A model generated the notes under the pieces. It was not told the DNA's origin. It worked only from the letters and a program-made list of their open reading frames with translations, and ran no database searches. A stretch of 64,000 bases of DNA from Enterobacteriaceae bacterium 89 (GTDB lineage Bacteria; Pseudomonadota; Gammaproteobacteria; Enterobacterales; Enterobacteriaceae): assembly GCA_014156375.1 (NCBI GenBank), contig RQJH01000002.1, positions 402,331 through 466,330 of the forward strand. Direction: 5' to 3'. The position numbers and the translations under genes were made by a program. This document shows, piece by piece, positions 62,792 through 64,000 of the stretch (position 1 is the first letter of the stretch; every line of letters begins with the position of its first letter).

Positions 62792-63772
62792 TTATTTTAT
62801 AGGTTGGTTGCTGTTAACCGCACAGCGAACAGTTTTGTCCACAGGAGGATAATATCGACTTTCCGGGTCTGAATTATAGCGAACCATCGTTAATCCGCGG
62901 CGCGGCCCAGAAAAATCCTGCGATCTTAGTACTTTAGTAAAATAGCCATCTGAATCTTTAAATACTGGTTTTTCCGGCCCCTGGGGGTCTTTAACCGGAG
63001 AGTGGCTGTAATAGTCCGGGTCATACCAGTCTTTCATCCACTCCCAGCCATTGCCTGCCATATCATAGATACCCAAAGGGTTTGGTGGCCGGGCATCACC
63101 AGGCATCGGAGATAAGATATCTTGGCTTGTACCTGATTTCCTTGCATATAATTGCCTGTCGAAAGAAGTGGTAATATTGATTCCTTTCCTACCGTCTATG
63201 CGTATAGTTCCATCATCCGTAGGTGCAACCACATACTGACCGCGATTACGCGCAGCGTATTCCCACTGAGCCTCAGTCGGCAACGAAAAGGGAAGTCCGG
63301 TGATTTTTCCTAACCAGGTACAATATTGGTTAGCTTCATTCCAGTCAACATGCGCGGGGGTATCAGCAGTCTGGGCCATTTCTTGCCAGCTAGCCATGTT
63401 ACGGCTTCCGTTTATCACCCTACCTTTGAGATGATTCCATGAAAGATAAAACTGATATTGCTGATTGCTCACTTTAAATTTATTTAACGAATAACTGCTA
63501 AGCTCGACTTTATGTAATGGCTTACTGTCTTTTTTACCATCATAAGGTAACTTCTCCTGACCATACTCTTCACCAAAGTCACCCATCAGAAATTCACCGC
63601 CCTGGACATATACCAGTTCAGATTTTATCTGCTGGATAAATTGTTCAAGACGTGCCTGATCCTGAGCGTTATGTTCTGGCGCTGCGACTGTCTGCGAACC
63701 TGAACTCTGATCGCAACCCTGAAGTAATAAAAATGGGAGCACCATTCCTACTATTGCAATCCGTTGCATCAT
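62792..63772 (-). CDS. SUMF1-domain lipoprotein, array copy 5
   Basis: 326 residues, closest to copy 1 in the middle ('INGSRNMASWQEMAQTADTP', 'TTSFDRQLYARKSGTSQDILSPMPG') but with its own C-terminus ('YNSDPESRYYPPVDKTVRCAVNSNQPIK') that it shares with the cut-off copy 6. Lipobox L-L-Q-G-C20, Asp +2. Confidence 0.8.
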   Translation of the reverse strand: MMQRIAIVGMVLPFLLLQGCDQSSGSQTVAAPEHNAQDQARLEQFIQQIKSELVYVQGGEFLMGDFGEEYGQEKLPYDGKKDSKPLHKVELSSYSLNKFKVSNQQYQFYLSWNHLKGRVINGSRNMASWQEMAQTADTPAHVDWNEANQYCTWLGKITGLPFSLPTEAQWEYAARNRGQYVVAPTDDGTIRIDGRKGINITTSFDRQLYARKSGTSQDILSPMPGDARPPNPLGIYDMAGNGWEWMKDWYDPDYYSHSPVKDPQGPEKPVFKDSDGYFTKVLRSQDFSGPRRGLTMVRYNSDPESRYYPPVDKTVRCAVNSNQPIK

Positions 63773-63781
63773 GTCATTTCC

Positions 63782-64000
63782 TTATTTTATAGGTTGGTTG
63801 CTGTTAACCGCACAGCGAACAGTTTTGTCCACAGGAGGGTAATATCGACTTTCCGGGTCTGAATTATAGCGAACCATCGTTAATCCGCGGCGCGGCCCAG
63901 AAAAATCCTGCGATCTTAGTACTTTAGTAAAATAGCCATCTGAATCTTTAAATACTGGTTTCTCCGGCCCCTGAGGGTCTTTAACCAGAGAATGGCTATA
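63782..64000 (-). CDS. SUMF1-domain lipoprotein, array copy 6, cut by window edge
   Basis: The last 72 codons and stop are visible; the start lies beyond base 64000. The C-terminus matches copy 5. Near the window edge the otherwise constant 'YSHSPVKDPQGP' reads Leu for Pro (CTG at the codon). The array therefore continues out of the window. Confidence 0.75.
   Translation of the reverse strand, partial: YSHSLVKDPQGPEKPVFKDSDGYFTKVLRSQDFSGPRRGLTMVRYNSDPESRYYPPVDKTVRCAVNSNQPIK

Noticed and set aside
58868..63772. Sulfatase-activating formylglycine-generating enzymes
   Set aside because: No sulfatase gene is nearby and the Cys pair needed for FGE chemistry is missing; kept as SUMF1-fold lipoproteins.

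Overview
The window looks like the chromosome of a member of the Enterobacteriaceae of the Enterobacter / Lelliottia / Citrobacter kind. The middle carries a familiar enteric backbone (serX, phoH, efeUOB, putP-putA, rutR, ymdF, wrbA, yccJ, agp). It is sprinkled with REP/BIME repeats of the 'GCCCGGTGGCGCT...ACCGGACCTAC' type. Accessory blocks sit at both ends. Genus was judged from gene content and protein likeness only.

Left accessory block (1-12,079). This is the 3' end of an extracellular contractile injection system (eCIS; Afp/PVC-like phage-tail machine). On + it has the end of a large baseplate-type protein, a CIS_TMP-type tape-measure protein and a membrane-anchored GH18-like protein that lacks the usual catalytic glutamate. 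Facing it on - is a four-gene string: AAA+ ATPase (Afp15-like), a stand-alone DUF4157 HEXXH protein, an unknown glycine-rich protein and a zinc-deaminase-type toxin candidate. The last three share an N-terminal 'DNR' motif, and the last two genes are visibly AT-rich. I read them as a cargo module loaded by this eCIS.

Nitrogen/peptide block (12,080-26,942). A MurR/RpiR-type regulator leads a ddpXABCDF operon (D-Ala-D-Ala dipeptidase plus dipeptide ABC transporter). It sits behind a clear sigma-54 promoter (GG-N10-GC), a 17-bp NtrC-like site and a 16-bp perfect inverted repeat. A 39-bp tandem repeat array separates ddpA from ddpB. Next come a CSS-motif EAL phosphodiesterase, tRNA-Ser(GGA) serX followed by a strongly foldable element, and a second complete dipeptide/oligopeptide-type ABC operon.

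Backbone block (27,072-47,137). phoH; efeUOB with efeU broken by a one-base insertion, behind a good Fur box; a CNT nucleoside transporter; putP/putA divergent around five GTTGCA operator motifs; rutR without a rut operon but joined to an EamA exporter; ymdF, wrbA, yccJ, agp; a Kch-like potassium channel; an ABM monooxygenase; and a periplasmic LEA-like 11-residue-repeat protein.

Envelope polysaccharide block (47,422-55,053). nfrB-nfrA-ybcH (phage N4 receptor / exopolysaccharide secretion), then a divergent GlxA-type regulator and HD-domain hydrolase pair.

Right accessory block (55,126-64,000), all on -. This looks like the edge of a type VI secretion locus. It has a VasL/TssA-like protein, a small unknown partner, a membrane-anchored coiled-coil T5orf172 (GIY-YIG-like) protein, a small secreted protein, a 36-residue orphan lipoprotein leader, and five complete plus one cut-off tandem copies of a SUMF1-domain lipoprotein. 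These copies show mosaic exchange and are candidate immunity proteins.
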